Below are positions 46,757 through 57,993 of a stretch of DNA of 64,000 nucleotides, in pieces. The notes under the pieces are model-generated. The model searched no databases, was not told the origin of the DNA, and worked only from the letters and a program-made list of their open reading frames with translations. Numbering within the stretch: the stretch's first letter is position 1; the number at the start of each line of letters is the position of its first letter. The stretch comes from Artemisia argyi. Lineage: Eukaryota > Streptophyta > Magnoliopsida > Asterales > Asteraceae. The stretch covers positions 187,794,749 through 187,858,748 of the forward strand of contig CM060708.1 in assembly GCA_030686995.1 (NCBI GenBank), given 5' to 3'. A program made the position numbers and the translations under genes.

Positions 46757-46964
46757 TAAATAATATATACATACAAAACATTGTAAATGATTAATGTTGT
46801 AAATGATTCATGTTGTAAATAATTATAAACATAGTGATTGATTACTGATCTATGTTGTAAATGATTGATTACTGTTTATATTTAAATTAATAATAACATT
46901 GTAAATGATACGTGTTTTATGTTGTAAATGATTGATTACTGATTTATGCAAATTCTTTTGTCAG
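46757..46964 (+). repeat. TGTAAATGATT repeats between OTU and GRF parts
   Basis: About eight degenerate copies of TTGTAAATGATTNATGT-like sequence separate the OTU stop from the GRF acceptor. Similar TGTAAATG-type repeats precede the transposase acceptor at 43855-44010. They may be intron or spacer sequence. Confidence 0.6.
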
Positions 46965-47446
46965 GTGGGCCAAGGAAATCCTTTCTGGTGTCGATGTAAT
47001 AGATGATATATTATAGAACGGAAATCCACGAAAGAAGGTAGTCGGGGCCGACTGTATTATGCATGTCCTCTTTCAGTGGTAAATAATTATACGTTTGCTT
47101 AGGGGTTTTATGTAATTAATTTGTGTGATAAAAATACATTTCTTATTATTTTCTTAACATGTAACAGCCAGGTACAACTGACTATGGGTGTCGATACTTC
47201 AGTTGGAAAGATGTATTTGAAAGACGGTACTTTAGTCGAGCCTCATCTTCAACGCAGTGCTCAAACTGTGTTGCTAAAGATAATGAGTGCGTTGCTAAAG
47301 ATAATGAGATCAAGCTGTTGAAGACAAGAATAAAGACGCTGGAGATGGAATTAGAATTGGCAAGGAATCCTGAGGATCACGCTTGTCAGTCGGGTGCAAG
47401 ACTATATGATCTTTTAAATGATATGAATAATCTTCATATGTCGTAA
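46965..47446 (+). pseudogene. GRF-type zinc-finger protein, two exons, interrupted
   Basis: Exon 46965-47078 follows an acceptor (TTTTGTCAG). Intron 47079-47167 has GT-AG ends. Exon 47168-47446 ends at TAA. The joined frame gives the GRF zinc-finger pattern: CRCN, then KSTKEGSRGRLYYACP, then GCRYFSWKD. A short Lys/Glu coiled coil (KDNEIKLLKTRIKTLEMELE) follows. A TGA interrupts exon 1 just after CRCNR (about 47001). No upstream ATG exon was identified. GRF fingers occur in nucleic-acid enzymes and in many plant transposon ORFs. A short direct repeat (AAAGATAATGAG, about 47275-47307) lies in exon 2. Confidence 0.65.
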
Positions 47447-47673
47447 ATGTTGTTCGTAGATGTTGTTGTTTTTAAATAATGTGTTAACGTTGTTTGTTCG
47501 TGATGTTGTTGTTTTTTTAAATAATGTGTTAACGTTGTTGTTTAATTGAATGACAATATTTGTTGTTATAGTTGTTTAATGTGGTAACGTTTACCGTGAA
47601 ACAATACAAATAAACACAAAAAAAAACATTACACAAACAAAATACAAACACAAAATATTACACAAACAAAATA

Positions 47674-47707
<34 letters not shown>

Positions 47708-47709
<2 letters not shown>

Positions 47710-47777
47710 CAAGGACCACCCACTAGCCTAGACCCGGTGCATCTAAAAAAAAAACCCCGGTCTTTATAACCCCTCCC
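47708..47777 (+). repeat. right terminal inverted repeat of the MULE
   Basis: CACTAGCCTAGACCCGGTGC, an A-run and CCCCGGTCTTTATAACCCCT end at 47777, next to the TAGATTTA target duplicate. In reverse it matches the left end at 41002-41035 through GACCGGG and CCGGGTCTAGG. Confidence 0.75.
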
Positions 47778-47869
47778 TAGATTTAAATTCATAAATAATG
47801 TGATTTAAAAAAACGTACTAAAAATACAGTATATAAGTTTGAATTCCAATGTCAATTGTCAAATTAATA

Positions 47870-48035
47870 CTCCTTCCGTCTTAAAATTATTGTGCACGTT
47901 TTCATTTTAGGATGTCTCAAATTAATTGTTTACTTTCCATTTTAAGTAAAAAATAGAGAATATAATAAGGGAATATACCCTTTTATTAAACTTTGTAATT
48001 CTTGTCTCCTGACAATAATTTTGAGACGGAGGGAG
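47870..48035. mobile_element. Stowaway MITE (166 bp)
   Basis: The ends CTCCTTCCGTC and, in reverse, CTCCCTCCGTC are flanked by TA on both sides (47868-47869, 48036-48037). It shares internal CTTGTCTCCTGACAAT with the MITE at 49889-50085, so both belong to one family. Confidence 0.9.
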
Positions 48036-48037
48036 TA

Positions 48038-48835
48038 CCATGTAAAGGGCCGCACTCAATTAGTGACCGGTCCAGAACATAATTTTTTGAAACCAAATGC
48101 ATTTATTAAATCGAACTATTTTAAACAAAACTAACACTAGAAAACAAAAATTCATGAGCATCTACGGACCCTTCGGGACTCATCCTGATTCCGTCACTGC
48201 CTATTACAGTAGATATTTGTGCCGTAAAAAAAAAAGAACAGAAAAAAGTAGATATTTGTCAATTTTATTAAACACAGACGCAGGTATGCAACCATGCAGG
48301 GTCACATGGTCTATGTGATTGATTGCTTTAGTTTCGACATGCACCAAACTCTCACTCGATCTCCATTTTTCTTTAGCTGTTTTCTTAATTTTACTTGTTT
48401 GGCTATACTACCCATGTTATCTAATTACATAAATAAATCAACCTAATATCGATCAGTTAGCAAACATATATGATTCGTACATCATCAAATTTAATAATAG
48501 GACAAAAATAATATGATGCATATAGTAGTGTGTGAGCTAAACTATTCCAGCTAGCTTACGACAGAAAAACCAAAACTCATCGTCTTAGATACAAGTTTCT
48601 TCGGCAATGATGGATCATTTTGTCATACCGACAGCATACTGTACAACATCATATATACTAGAATTCAAAAGTACCATATGTCTTTTGCTATCGATCTCTC
48701 TTTTCAGTTCAATGTACCAAACAGGTTCATCAAAATACATTATTGAAGCAAATGGGCATGTGAGCATGTTTATTAGACTACAAGTTAAGAAGATGCTTGT
48801 GATAGGGAAAGACAAAAGACCCACCCAAATATATT
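48038..48835 (+). other. intergenic spacer
   Basis: AT-rich. The short open frames here have no recognisable similarity. Nothing else seen. Confidence 0.45.
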
Positions 48836-49178
48836 GGGTATGTTTGGCGAAAGGGGCTAAGGCTTATTAGACTATAGTATAAGCCGAAATTGAAATTTAT
48901 ATTTTTGTAAACTTGTTTGACAAATTAGCTCAAGCTTACGCTTATTATTGCAAAATTACTATAAATGACATAATTAAAGGAGTTTTTTATATGTTAAATA
49001 TTTTTGTTAGTAAATAATTAATTTATTGCTCAAAAAGCCCGATCTAAAGTTTTTATCCCTTTTTATGGGGTTGAGGCTTATAGAAACTTATGACTTATAA
49101 GCTCTTTCATAAGCTTGCATGATAAACAAGACTTATTTTAAAAGCCTAAGCCCCCAAAGACCCTCTGCCAAACATACC
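48836..49178. mobile_element. MITE with GGTATGTTTGGC termini (about 343 bp)
   Basis: GGGTATGTTTGGC (48836-48848) is matched in reverse by GCCAAACATACC (49167-49178). Subterminal GGGGCT...AGGCTTAT and ATAAGC...AGCCC blocks also mirror each other. GG..TGTTTGG ends are seen in hAT and Harbinger MITEs. No unambiguous target duplication was found. Confidence 0.65.
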
Positions 49179-49888
49179 GATTGCATTTACATACTTCTTA
49201 TATTTTCTTCTACTTTTTATTTTCTTCTTATTTTTTTTATTTTTTTTATTTATTTTTATTTTTTTGATAATGTGATGGGTATTTGGTACATACATTTTAT
49301 CTAGTAAAATTGGCGCGTCGACAAAATCAATCAGGATTTGCAATGATTTCAGGATAGATAACATTATAAGGATGAGGTACAAGTCATGTAACATGAAAAT
49401 GAAGGCAATGGGGGACAATGTGACATTATCTATCCTCAACTGCTATCCAACATTAATAATTGTTGTTGATGTAAATACAACGGGACCGAAAATACATATG
49501 TTTGCGTACTATTCTACTCCATTGTAAAATTTATTTGGGTATTCGTATGGCAATACCCCTCAAGTACTAAATCTCCTATACAAATAGTCGAGCAAAATTA
49601 TAATATAAGGTCGAGCAAAATTATAAATAAGGGGTGTTTATATAGAATCACCCAATTTATTTATCCTAATGTTATGATCAGTGTTTGAAAATAGCTTTTT
49701 AGTTTTTGCGGCATATTTTCTCATTTCCGGTCAAATATGCGTTCCTATAAAAATAATGACTTTTAAAAGGAAATAAAATACTGTTCAAAAAAAAAGAAAG
49801 GAAATAAATAAATAATCAAGTCAGCTTTTAAGCGAACTGAAGGATAAGACTGATTGGCAAAAAATGGTGCCGAGTACACGCTTAATTA
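49179..49888 (+). other. intergenic spacer
   Basis: AT-rich. A 25-bp direct repeat of GGTCGAGCAAAATTATAA type lies at about 49587-49630. No gene is supported. Confidence 0.45.
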
Positions 49889-50085
49889 CTATCTCCGTCT
49901 CAAAATAATTGTCTATATTTTCTTTTAAAGATGTCCCAAATTAATTGTTCACTTTCCCTTTTAAATAAAAACTAGAGAATAAAGTAAAAGAATATTCTTT
50001 TTAAGTGGTTAAAAATTAAATTGGCCCCATTTTTATTAAACTAAGTTATTCTTGTCTCCTGACAATTATTTTCAAACGGAGGGAG
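49889..50085. mobile_element. Stowaway MITE (197 bp)
   Basis: The ends CTATCTCCGTC and, in reverse, CTCCCTCCGTTTG are flanked by TA (49887-49888, 50086-50087). The interior is related to the Stowaway at 47870-48035. Confidence 0.85.
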
Positions 50086-50662
50086 TAATTAAAAAATAAG
50101 AGCATGAATTTAACCGTTATAAAAACAAAGGAAGCAACAGACGACAGGACGTGCCATTCAATATGTTCAGATTATTTGAAAATAATGTTTGCTAACATGT
50201 TAAGACAAGGTATATAAAATCTTGTACAAGATATAGTTATAGCACATGAATTCAAAATGAATATAGTACATGATTGTATGCATGTTTTAACTTGTTAGCA
50301 AAACCATTATGTAAATAAACATTGATTTGATTGGCATGTATAAATGGCATGTTTAATTATACGACTAAATGTGTCAGCATACTATTAGTTATGGCAGAAG
50401 GATCAACTTCTTCACAAACCAATAACTTATTAACACATCTAGTTAGACACATAATTAGTCACATTTTTAAGCTTCACAAATATTTTACCTTTGTAGCTTA
50501 GTCAAAGAACCTATTACAGTATGTGAAACAATAAGCTTCAGTATAAGATATATGAAACATAATGAAAGAAAGTGTAGAGAGAAAAATATAATATCTAGTT
50601 GATTTTCTCTTCCATTTGTATCTATACTATCTATAAAGCATTGACATCTATTTATAGTAGAT
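50086..50662 (+). other. intergenic spacer
   Basis: AT-rich. No convincing gene, RNA or repeat boundary was seen. Confidence 0.45.
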
Positions 50663-51094
50663 TTAAAATTTTCAGCCAACACACTTGCTAATTATTGAAT
50701 CGTTTAAGGTTTAAAGATTTAAGAAATTTGTGTCGGCATGAATCAAAGTGTGATGGATAAAAGCAAATATGTTAACCGTTGGACTACCACATATTTATGT
50801 TCACTTATCGAACAACAAAATATATATACAGCTTTTGTAGAATATGATAATTAAAATTTAATTCCAGTTTCCTCAAAAAGAAAAAAAAAATGCAAAGAAA
50901 TAAATGGATGACAAAATTATAGAAGACTTAAAATTTTCAGTCAACACACTTGCTAATTATAGAATCGTTTAAGGTTTAAAGATTTAAGAACCCGGGTATG
51001 ATTGGTAAAAGCAAATATATGTTAACCGTTGGACTACCACATATTTATGTTCACTCATCAAACAACAAAATAGATATGCAGCTTTTGTAGAGTA
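50663..51094 (+). repeat. 265-bp tandem duplication, second copy split by the Helitron
   Basis: TTCAGCCAACACACTTGCTA at 50671 recurs (one change) at 50936, a period of 265. Copy 1 runs through GCTTTTGTAGAATA|TGATAATTAAAATT to about 50928. Copy 2 runs to GCTTTTGTAGAGTA at 51094, where the Helitron starts, and resumes at 56284 with TGATAATTAAAATT, ending near 56357. Confidence 0.9.
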
Positions 51095-51125
51095 CTAGGC
51101 AGAATTGCCCGTGATGCACACGGGC
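51095..51125 (-). terminator. Helitron 3' terminus hairpin with CTAG
   Basis: The stem GCCCGTG/CACGGGC with a 5-nt loop is followed by CTAG at the very end and a host T. In rolling-circle transposition this structure marks the end of the transferred strand. Confidence 0.75.
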
Positions 51126-52234
51126 TTAATAAAAGTTGTTAAAGTGTAATTTTTTGTATTTTTTTGCGTCATTTTATATTTAAGTTGTGATGGTATCATA
51201 AATTTTGTTACCTTTATACGTATTTAAAATACTTTATTGAGTTGCATATGGTTTGTATATAAGTTTTTATTGCGTAATATTTGGGACATATGCTGTATAG
51301 AAATTGTGAGAGTGTATTAGTTGGCTTTTATTTTCGGTATTTTATATTTAAGTTGTCATGGTATCTCACATTTTCTAAGCTTTACATATATTTTTTTAAA
51401 ATGGATGTATCCGGGATAGCCCGTGCAATGCACACGGGCTTTGTAGAAGCTGTCAAAGTATAGTTTTTTGGGTTTATGTTTGTCGTTTTAGATTTTAGTT
51501 GTCATGGTATCACAAATGTGTTAACCTTTAAACATTTTTAATAGACTTTTCTTTGTTGCTTTAGGGTTGTATATTAGTTTTTATATCTTAATATTTGGTA
51601 CGTATGTTGTATAAAAGTTGTCATATTATTACTCATTTTCTAAGGTTTATAAGAATAAAGTACTTTATTTAGTTGTATATGAGTTGCACATGGGATGTAT
51701 ATAAGTTTTTATATCGTAATCTTCGGAACTTATTTTCGTCATTATATATCTAAGTTGTGATGGTATCACATTTCTAAGTATGACATACATTTAAAATAGT
51801 TTATTGACATTAAAAGAGTATATGTGAAGAGATTTTTTTTCAAGATATTATATTGAAAAGAGTATTGTCACATGTAAAATTTTAATATGTATAAGTTACA
51901 TAAATTATTTTAAATATGAAGCGATGACATTAATGTTGGAGACCTTTTATATTCATCCCTGTGCAATGCAAACAGGTTTGGACTGCCCCAGGACCCATGC
52001 GATGCACACAGGTTGGATCTAAGTGTTCTTTTCGTAATGTTCGAGACTAATTTTCGGTTCATGTTTGAAACTCTCATTTTTTTTTGAAAGACGGACTTCG
52101 TTGTTTAAACAAATTACATTATAAAAAGCGAACTATAAAACAAATTTCCTTTTTAACAAAACTATAAAAACATAAAACATTAAAGTAATTAGTATATTAA
52201 AGGTTATAAATTATAATTCGTATAATAAATTATA

Positions 52235-52445
52235 ATTCGTATAGTAAAATATTGCATGTTTATTTTGTAACGTACTATTAATATGAATGCTAAGTATTCA
52301 TCTATATTGACACCGGTGGCCGTGGCGTTGTTCTTGTTGTTGTTCTTCTTGTTGTTGTCTTAGTCGTTGTTTTTCATTGGCATTTTGCATGTTTTGTTCT
52401 TAATGCAATTTTCGTGACTTCTCGATCTCTTTCTTTAATGTGAAG
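52235..52445. repeat. Helitron-internal repeat, copy A
   Basis: It shares ATTGCATGTTTATTTTGTAA, a GAATGCTAAGTATTCAT palindrome, CACCGGTGGCCGTGGC and TTCTCGATCTCTTTCTTTAA with 55280-55466. On the minus strand it could encode a Gln/Arg-rich stretch, but the frame is broken. Confidence 0.8.
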
Positions 52446-53156
52446 AGGTTTTTTGCAAAATGTTATATTTAAATGAGGCTTTTCATATGTAATTTTCAAT
52501 ATGAGTAAGTTACATAAACTATTTTTTAATTAATGCATTATTACAACATTTTTCCCTCTATAATACTATAAGATTCAGTCCTTAAATTTAATGTGGAGTT
52601 ATGATGATAGAGTTTGTAGAGTTAGAAACAAGTTGGAGTCGTTTAGTAGTTGCATAGTGTACAAGATAGCTAATGCTCGGAATTCAATGCAGCCTCATAA
52701 TAATTATACAATCATGAAAGGAGATGAAGTGCAAGGGTTGCCCGAATTGATCACATAACATTTAGTATAGAATTGAAAGTCGGTTAGATGAAGTGCAAGG
52801 GTTGCGAAAGGTTGCAAGAATAATTAATGATTTAACCTAATTCATGCCTATATAAACCGGCCAAAATCACATTTAGTATGTACATTTGTAGATGATTCAC
52901 ACATCTTTTAGATCTTTGATTGTTGGTAGCTGTATGTAAATTCTCTTTTGCAATATTTTGGAGATGATTCACACATCTTTTAGATCTTTGTAATTAACTT
53001 GGTCTTCTTTTTTTTTTTTTTTTCTTAATTTAGTTATCATACACAGGTACGATGAAAATCACACAAGATCATGCATGCTTAGATAAATGGAACCAAAGAT
53101 TGTGATACCAGCTATTTTCTTTGTTTCTTACATATTTAGGTGATTATTATAGACAA

Positions 53157-53270
<114 letters not shown>

Positions 53271-53278
53271 GTATTAAG

Positions 53279-54075
53279 TTAATGCATTTTCATATACAAG
53301 TAATTTATGTGCGTTTTCTATTGATGTAGCTTACATGTGCGAATTGATTCAAGAAAATGTGCACGAGCATGTATGTAAAGCAACATTTAAATGATACTTT
53401 TTAGCGTGATTAATTTATGTAAGTAGTTGCTTTCGAATGCTCTTTGAGAAATATTAGAATGAATTTATCATGTGCAATTGAATTACTATTGAAAAGAAGA
53501 AGGTCGCGCATCGCAAAGTGTTTTCTTTTTCTATATGTAGAATCATTAGTGAGAAACCAATATTTACGCCAATTAAATGAGTTTTGCCATAATAGCAAAA
53601 TATGACATATTAAAAATATCACATTGAGTAATGAATAGAAAGGAAAAAAATACATAATTTTGACTTAAATTCGTTTGTAAATTATAATATCAAATAAAAA
53701 AGTTGAGTTTTAAACATAAGCAAAAGTTCAAACTTTTATCGAAAAACAAAACCGGTGCATTTAATGTGAAGTATATACAACATCGAGATGGAAGTGCAAG
53801 GCTTCCCGGAATTTATCACATGATAATTAGTAATTAGTATACAATTAAAAGTCGGTTATAGATTGAGATGAAGTTGAAAAGGTTGCAAGAATAATTGATT
53901 ATTTAACCTAATGCAATATATATAGATATATATATTATGTTAATGCATTTTCATATACAAGTTATTTATGTGTATTTTCTATTGATGTAACTCACATGTG
54001 CAAATTGATTAAAGAAAATGTGCACGAGCATGTATGTAATTGTTAAATGATACTTTTTAGCATGATTAGTTTATG
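53279..54075. repeat. Helitron-internal tandem duplication, period about 660 bp
   Basis: TTAATGCATTTTCATATACA at 53279 recurs at about 53940, followed in both by TGTGCACGAGCATGTATGTAA and GATACTTTTTAGC. Upstream blocks containing GAAGTGCAAGG and GTTGCAAGAATAATT (52725-52860 and 53780-53910) belong to the same duplicated segment. Confidence 0.8.
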
Positions 54076-54764
54076 TAAGCATGTAACTTGAATAATGAAT
54101 ATAAAAGAAAAAGTATATAATTTTTGCTTAAACCCATTTGTAAATTAAAAAAATTAAGTTTAAGACATAATAGTAGAGTCTAAAAGTTTTAGGAATTATT
54201 AATAGTGTGTTAATTAATATTCATTTAGATAGCTATTTAGAATTGAGTTTATTGATAAAATTTATTAATATTAGTTAGACTTCAATGTTAATTTTCAATA
54301 AAATAAGTTGTACAATAAAATGAGATGAAGCTAAAAAGGTTTGTAACGATTTTTATACATTTTATGTGGCATTATTATATATACATTATTACACAAACTT
54401 TAACTTACAAACTTAATAAAGAAAATATTTAACGCACATTAAACTATGATCAATTAGATAGACCCCGTGTGCTTCATATTACCATGCAAAAATCATCTAA
54501 TAGACAAGTATTGTAGGGCTAAGTAATAGACCAAAATAAACAAAACCATTTTTTTATCATGCAAATAAGTAATATGCCAAAAGAAACAAAGCCATCACAA
54601 CTTAATAAACAAAAACCCATATATAGAATACAACACCACAAAACTAAAACAAAATCAAACACTTTTAAATTTTTATACAAGAAAGTTAAAACATTTCATA
54701 CAACATAGTAAACAATAATTAAGTATACACTCGCCAATATATAGAAATAATACACGATTAACAA

Positions 54765-54793
54765 TTAGATTCTTAGCCCGTGCGTAGCACGGG
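54765..54793 (-). terminator. second Helitron-type 3' terminus inside the element
   Basis: On the minus strand the hairpin CCCGTGC/GCACGGG (stem 54777-54783 with 54787-54793) is followed by CTAAGAAT and CTAA, then T. This is a complete hairpin-CTRR-T end internal to the larger element, 3.7 kb before the outer 3' end. Confidence 0.55.
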
Positions 54794-55279
54794 TTTTGCC
54801 TGTCTCGTAAACTATAATATCGAATTTGGAGCATTCATTAGTAACTCATTCTAAGTATTTACAGTATGAGATGATCTCAAACTCAAATGAATAATGCTTA
54901 CCTCATGATATGTGTAGGATAACATTTCAAATACAATTTTCTTCTCTTTTACATACTTATTCGGTTTAGAAGATTCTCACTGTTATGATAATAGTGTGAA
55001 AATATTTTTATTATATACTACCATTTTCAATATGTAACATCGACATAATTACACAGTCATATCAAATATCAAAGTCACGCAATATTCCAAGACGTTTAAT
55101 TAAGAAAGTGACATTAACACAACGCATGACAAAAAACTACATTAAGAGCAAAAATATTAAAATGCACAAACAAAGTGTAGTAAAAATTATTGACTAAAAA
55201 TTGAATGCTCGTCACATTATTTTCAATAAACTTACTTGCTAACGAATCAATAGTATTAGCCCATTTATCGGTATTACAT

Positions 55280-55466
55280 GAAGTAAAATATTGCATGTTT
55301 AATTTGTAACGTACTATTAATATGAATGCTAAGTATTCATCCCACCGGTGGCCGTGGCTTTGTTCTTGTTTTTGCTGTCTTTGTCGTTGTTGTTCATTGG
55401 CCTTTTGCATTTTTTGTTCTTGATACAATTTTTATGACTTCTCGATCTCTTTCTTTAATGCTTCTT
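55280..55466. repeat. Helitron-internal repeat, copy B
   Basis: Partner of 52235-52445. On the minus strand an open stretch reads QKANEQQRQRQQKQEQ, a low-complexity Gln/Arg run. The open frame is too short and has no family to support a gene. Confidence 0.8.
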
Positions 55467-55947
55467 GACTCGCTACAAAAAAAATTAGATATAGTTGATC
55501 ATTAGTAACTTAAATACAGTTAATCAATATATCGCATTTTCGATCAAAGTAACAATGTTCGTGCATGTTCCACTTAGTTGATAAGAAAACGATGTGTAGG
55601 ATCTCTTAAACCATTAGAGAATATGATGTGACTACCAAAGCTTCTAAGTACCATCTTTATGTCCTACATTGTTACATACAAAAAATACACGTGAAATTTT
55701 CATAAAATAATATAAATCAATATGCTAAATAAGTAAGATGATATGATGCTTACTTTAACATCATAATAAGTTGTAGCCCAAATGTGCACGCGGTGTGGAG
55801 GAAGTTGTGGTTTGTTGTGTGTGATTTTTGACACATTATATAGTTGATAAAATATTTGTAACTCATGGACGGGAAGGTAAAAAGACTAACCATTAATTGG
55901 TGTGTTAAATTTATGCATTCATAGCATTTTTTGTTTGTATTCTTTGA

Positions 55948-56237
55948 GGTTTAGAGATGGCTTGAAACATGTTGTACCGTACAAACTTTTGTGCACGATT
56001 TCTATGTACTTACCCTTATGCATGACTATTAAATCAATGTACTAACATATGAAGCCTCCACATTTCACTTTTAATTCATGAAACATTTATTGGTTTAGAG
56101 ATGGCTTGAAACATGTTGTACCGTACAAACTTTTGTGCACGATTTCTATGTAGTTACCCTTATGCATGACTATTAAATCAATGTACTAACACATGAAACC
56201 TCCACATTTCACAGTCAATTAAAGAAACATTTATGGA
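55948..56237. repeat. 144-bp tandem duplication inside the Helitron
   Basis: GGTTTAGAGATGGCTTGAAA starts at 55948 and 56092. The two copies differ at only a few positions. Confidence 0.93.
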
Positions 56238-56283
56238 GAGCACTTTGCATTTATAAGACAACTTAAGCTTTTAGTATATAAGA

Positions 56284-56650
56284 TGATAATTAAAATTTAA
56301 TTCCAGTTTTCTCCTAAAAAATGCAAAGAAATAAATGGATGACAAAATTAAATTCGTATGGTACCCGCGCGTTGCGATGGTTAATACTCTATAACCAAAT
56401 TTTTTGACGAGTAATATTTTTCGTTCACTTTTTTTCGTGATAATGATTCTACGTCAGGTACTTTATAATCTATAAAATCGTTAGACAACATTCGTCTCTG
56501 AATCCCTACTTTGCGCAGTACCATGCTAATAGTTCCGTAACATTATTAGGTATCTTTATTTTTGGGTGATTAACATCATTACGATTCATAATGTAAAACA
56601 AACTTGTATGAAGATTTCATTTTAATGTACTTTCTTCTTCTTTTTTTATT
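56284..56650 (+). other. spacer after the Helitron
   Basis: The first 75 bp complete the second copy of the 265-bp duplication. Nothing recognisable follows apart from a broken GTACCCGCGCGTTGCG hairpin-like motif at 56361-56376. Confidence 0.5.
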
Positions 56651-57110
56651 ATTTATTTTTATTTTTGCAAAGGAGGGTGTGTTTAGTCGGCAATTTCCTA
56701 ATTTTATTTGATTCACCATATTACAATATATATAAGCACATAGAATGATCTCAAATCAAGTAATATGGGCTTGGACTACCATGCACAACAACTAGCACAT
56801 TGGTCACGACAAACACTCCCCGCAATTTGAGCGAGAGGAGACCAAACTCAAACTAGTGCGAAATTCTTCAATATTGTCGAAGGTAGACCTTTTGTGAAGA
56901 TATCCACGTACTAGTGACGAGATGGAACATGAAGAACACATACATGACCCATGACAACCATATCACAAACAAAATGAATGTAAATTTCAATGTATTTTGT
57001 TCCTTAATGTTGCTAACAGATAAATAAACCGCACTAATGTTATCAGAATACACAATAGTAGCTGTCAAACAACCCGCCAGGTAACTATATGAATTATGAA
57101 GCATAATTTT
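56651..57110 (-). pseudogene. relic of a copia element: RNase H end plus start of 3' LTR
   Basis: Read on the minus strand, 57110-56835 gives a broken copia RNase H tail: VYSDNISAVYLS, then frameshifted pieces ending with VLHVPSR and DIFTKGLPS, which matches the conserved C-terminal block of copia pol. A purine tract (GCGGGGAG) follows and an LTR-like start TGTTTGTCGTGACC begins at 56815. The LTR end was not located. Frameshifts and stops show it is long dead. Confidence 0.7.
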
Positions 57111-57204
57111 ACACATTTTTTGTTTTACCAATAGCTAACTACATGAAGCATAATTTTATGAGCTCTGCTACATCCACAAAATAACTACAAAAAAACATCC
57201 ACAA

Positions 57205-57248
57205 AAATAAGGTGACATGTTTTGAACGGTGGCTTTTTAAATAATTTA

Positions 57249-57284
<36 letters not shown>

Positions 57285-57310
57285 CTCGATCAAAACATGT
57301 CACCTCATTT
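57205..57310. repeat. inverted repeat flanking a T-run
   Basis: AGGTGACATGTTTTGA (57210-57225) is matched in reverse by TCAAAACATGTCACCT (57290-57305), and the pairing extends a few bases outward. A long T-run sits in the loop. It may be a small MITE, but no target duplication was found. Confidence 0.8.
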
Positions 57311-57993
57311 TTGTTGATTTTTTATTTATGTATTTATTTTTTTGGATACATCGTAAATGTTTTTCAGTTATGGACTCAAAGTTGGTATATGAAAGCCGAA
57401 GTTTTTAGGATTACAACTTGAAACATCAGGACTTAGTAGAGGTTTGAAGTTGAATTATTGCACCTTCATACCACATTCTTCTCTAGTGTTTTTTGGATGT
57501 TGCTCTTGGTTTTACTCGGTTATTATCATGTTGTTATCATATCGTTATCGAGTCCCTTGCTGTACTTTTTATTATTTTCATATCATAGAACATACTACGA
57601 CTACGAAAATCTATCAAAACCATTACTTAGTCTAGGATTCACAAAAGATTGAGTATATATAGTCAAAGATTCTGCAATTGGACGGCAAGAAAACGCCTAA
57701 AAGAACATTTTGTTTAGATAAATGCACAACACCCAATAGTAACAAATCTTTAATGCATAGAATACAGAGTGGTCAACCTACAACTTAAGCTAATGAGGTT
57801 TAAGGATAATAAACTAATCCCCTAAAGATAACTAATGCAAATCCTTGACATACTATAGTCACCATCTAAGATTTAAATTCAAATGAGAGTGATTAATCTA
57901 GCATTTTATATTATTTTTTGTAGAAATTTATTAACAAATTTTTCTAAATGAAAAAATATGCTAAAATCATGATTAACGACTTAACATGTTATG
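57311..57993 (+). other. spacer before the long LTR-like unit
   Basis: AT-rich, with no recognisable gene. It ends with TTATG (57989-57993), the left target duplicate of the following unit. Confidence 0.5.

Larger units (their letters stand above)
41002..47777 (+). mobile_element. Mutator-like element (MULE) carrying transposase, OTU protease and GRF zinc finger
   Basis: The left end is GGGGCATACTAACAAGACCGGGTCTAGG and the right end, read in reverse, GGGAGGGGTTATAAAGACCGGGG; the two share GGGG, TA-rich and GACCGGG blocks. Identical TAGATTTA lies outside each end (40994-41001, 47778-47785). The preceding bases (A and C) make a 9-bp duplication with one mismatch, the usual MULE size. The 6.8-kb interior holds subterminal repeat arrays, a long repeat-rich leader, a spliced transposase pseudogene, an OTU domain and a spliced GRF-type zinc-finger pseudogene. 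Stops in all three suggest this copy is immobile by itself. Confidence 0.75.

Noticed and set aside
55114..55428. Minus-strand 104-codon open frame with a Gln/Arg-rich start
   Set aside because: Low-complexity N-terminus, no recognised domain, and the duplicate at 52235-52445 does not keep the frame. It is part of the Helitron repeats.
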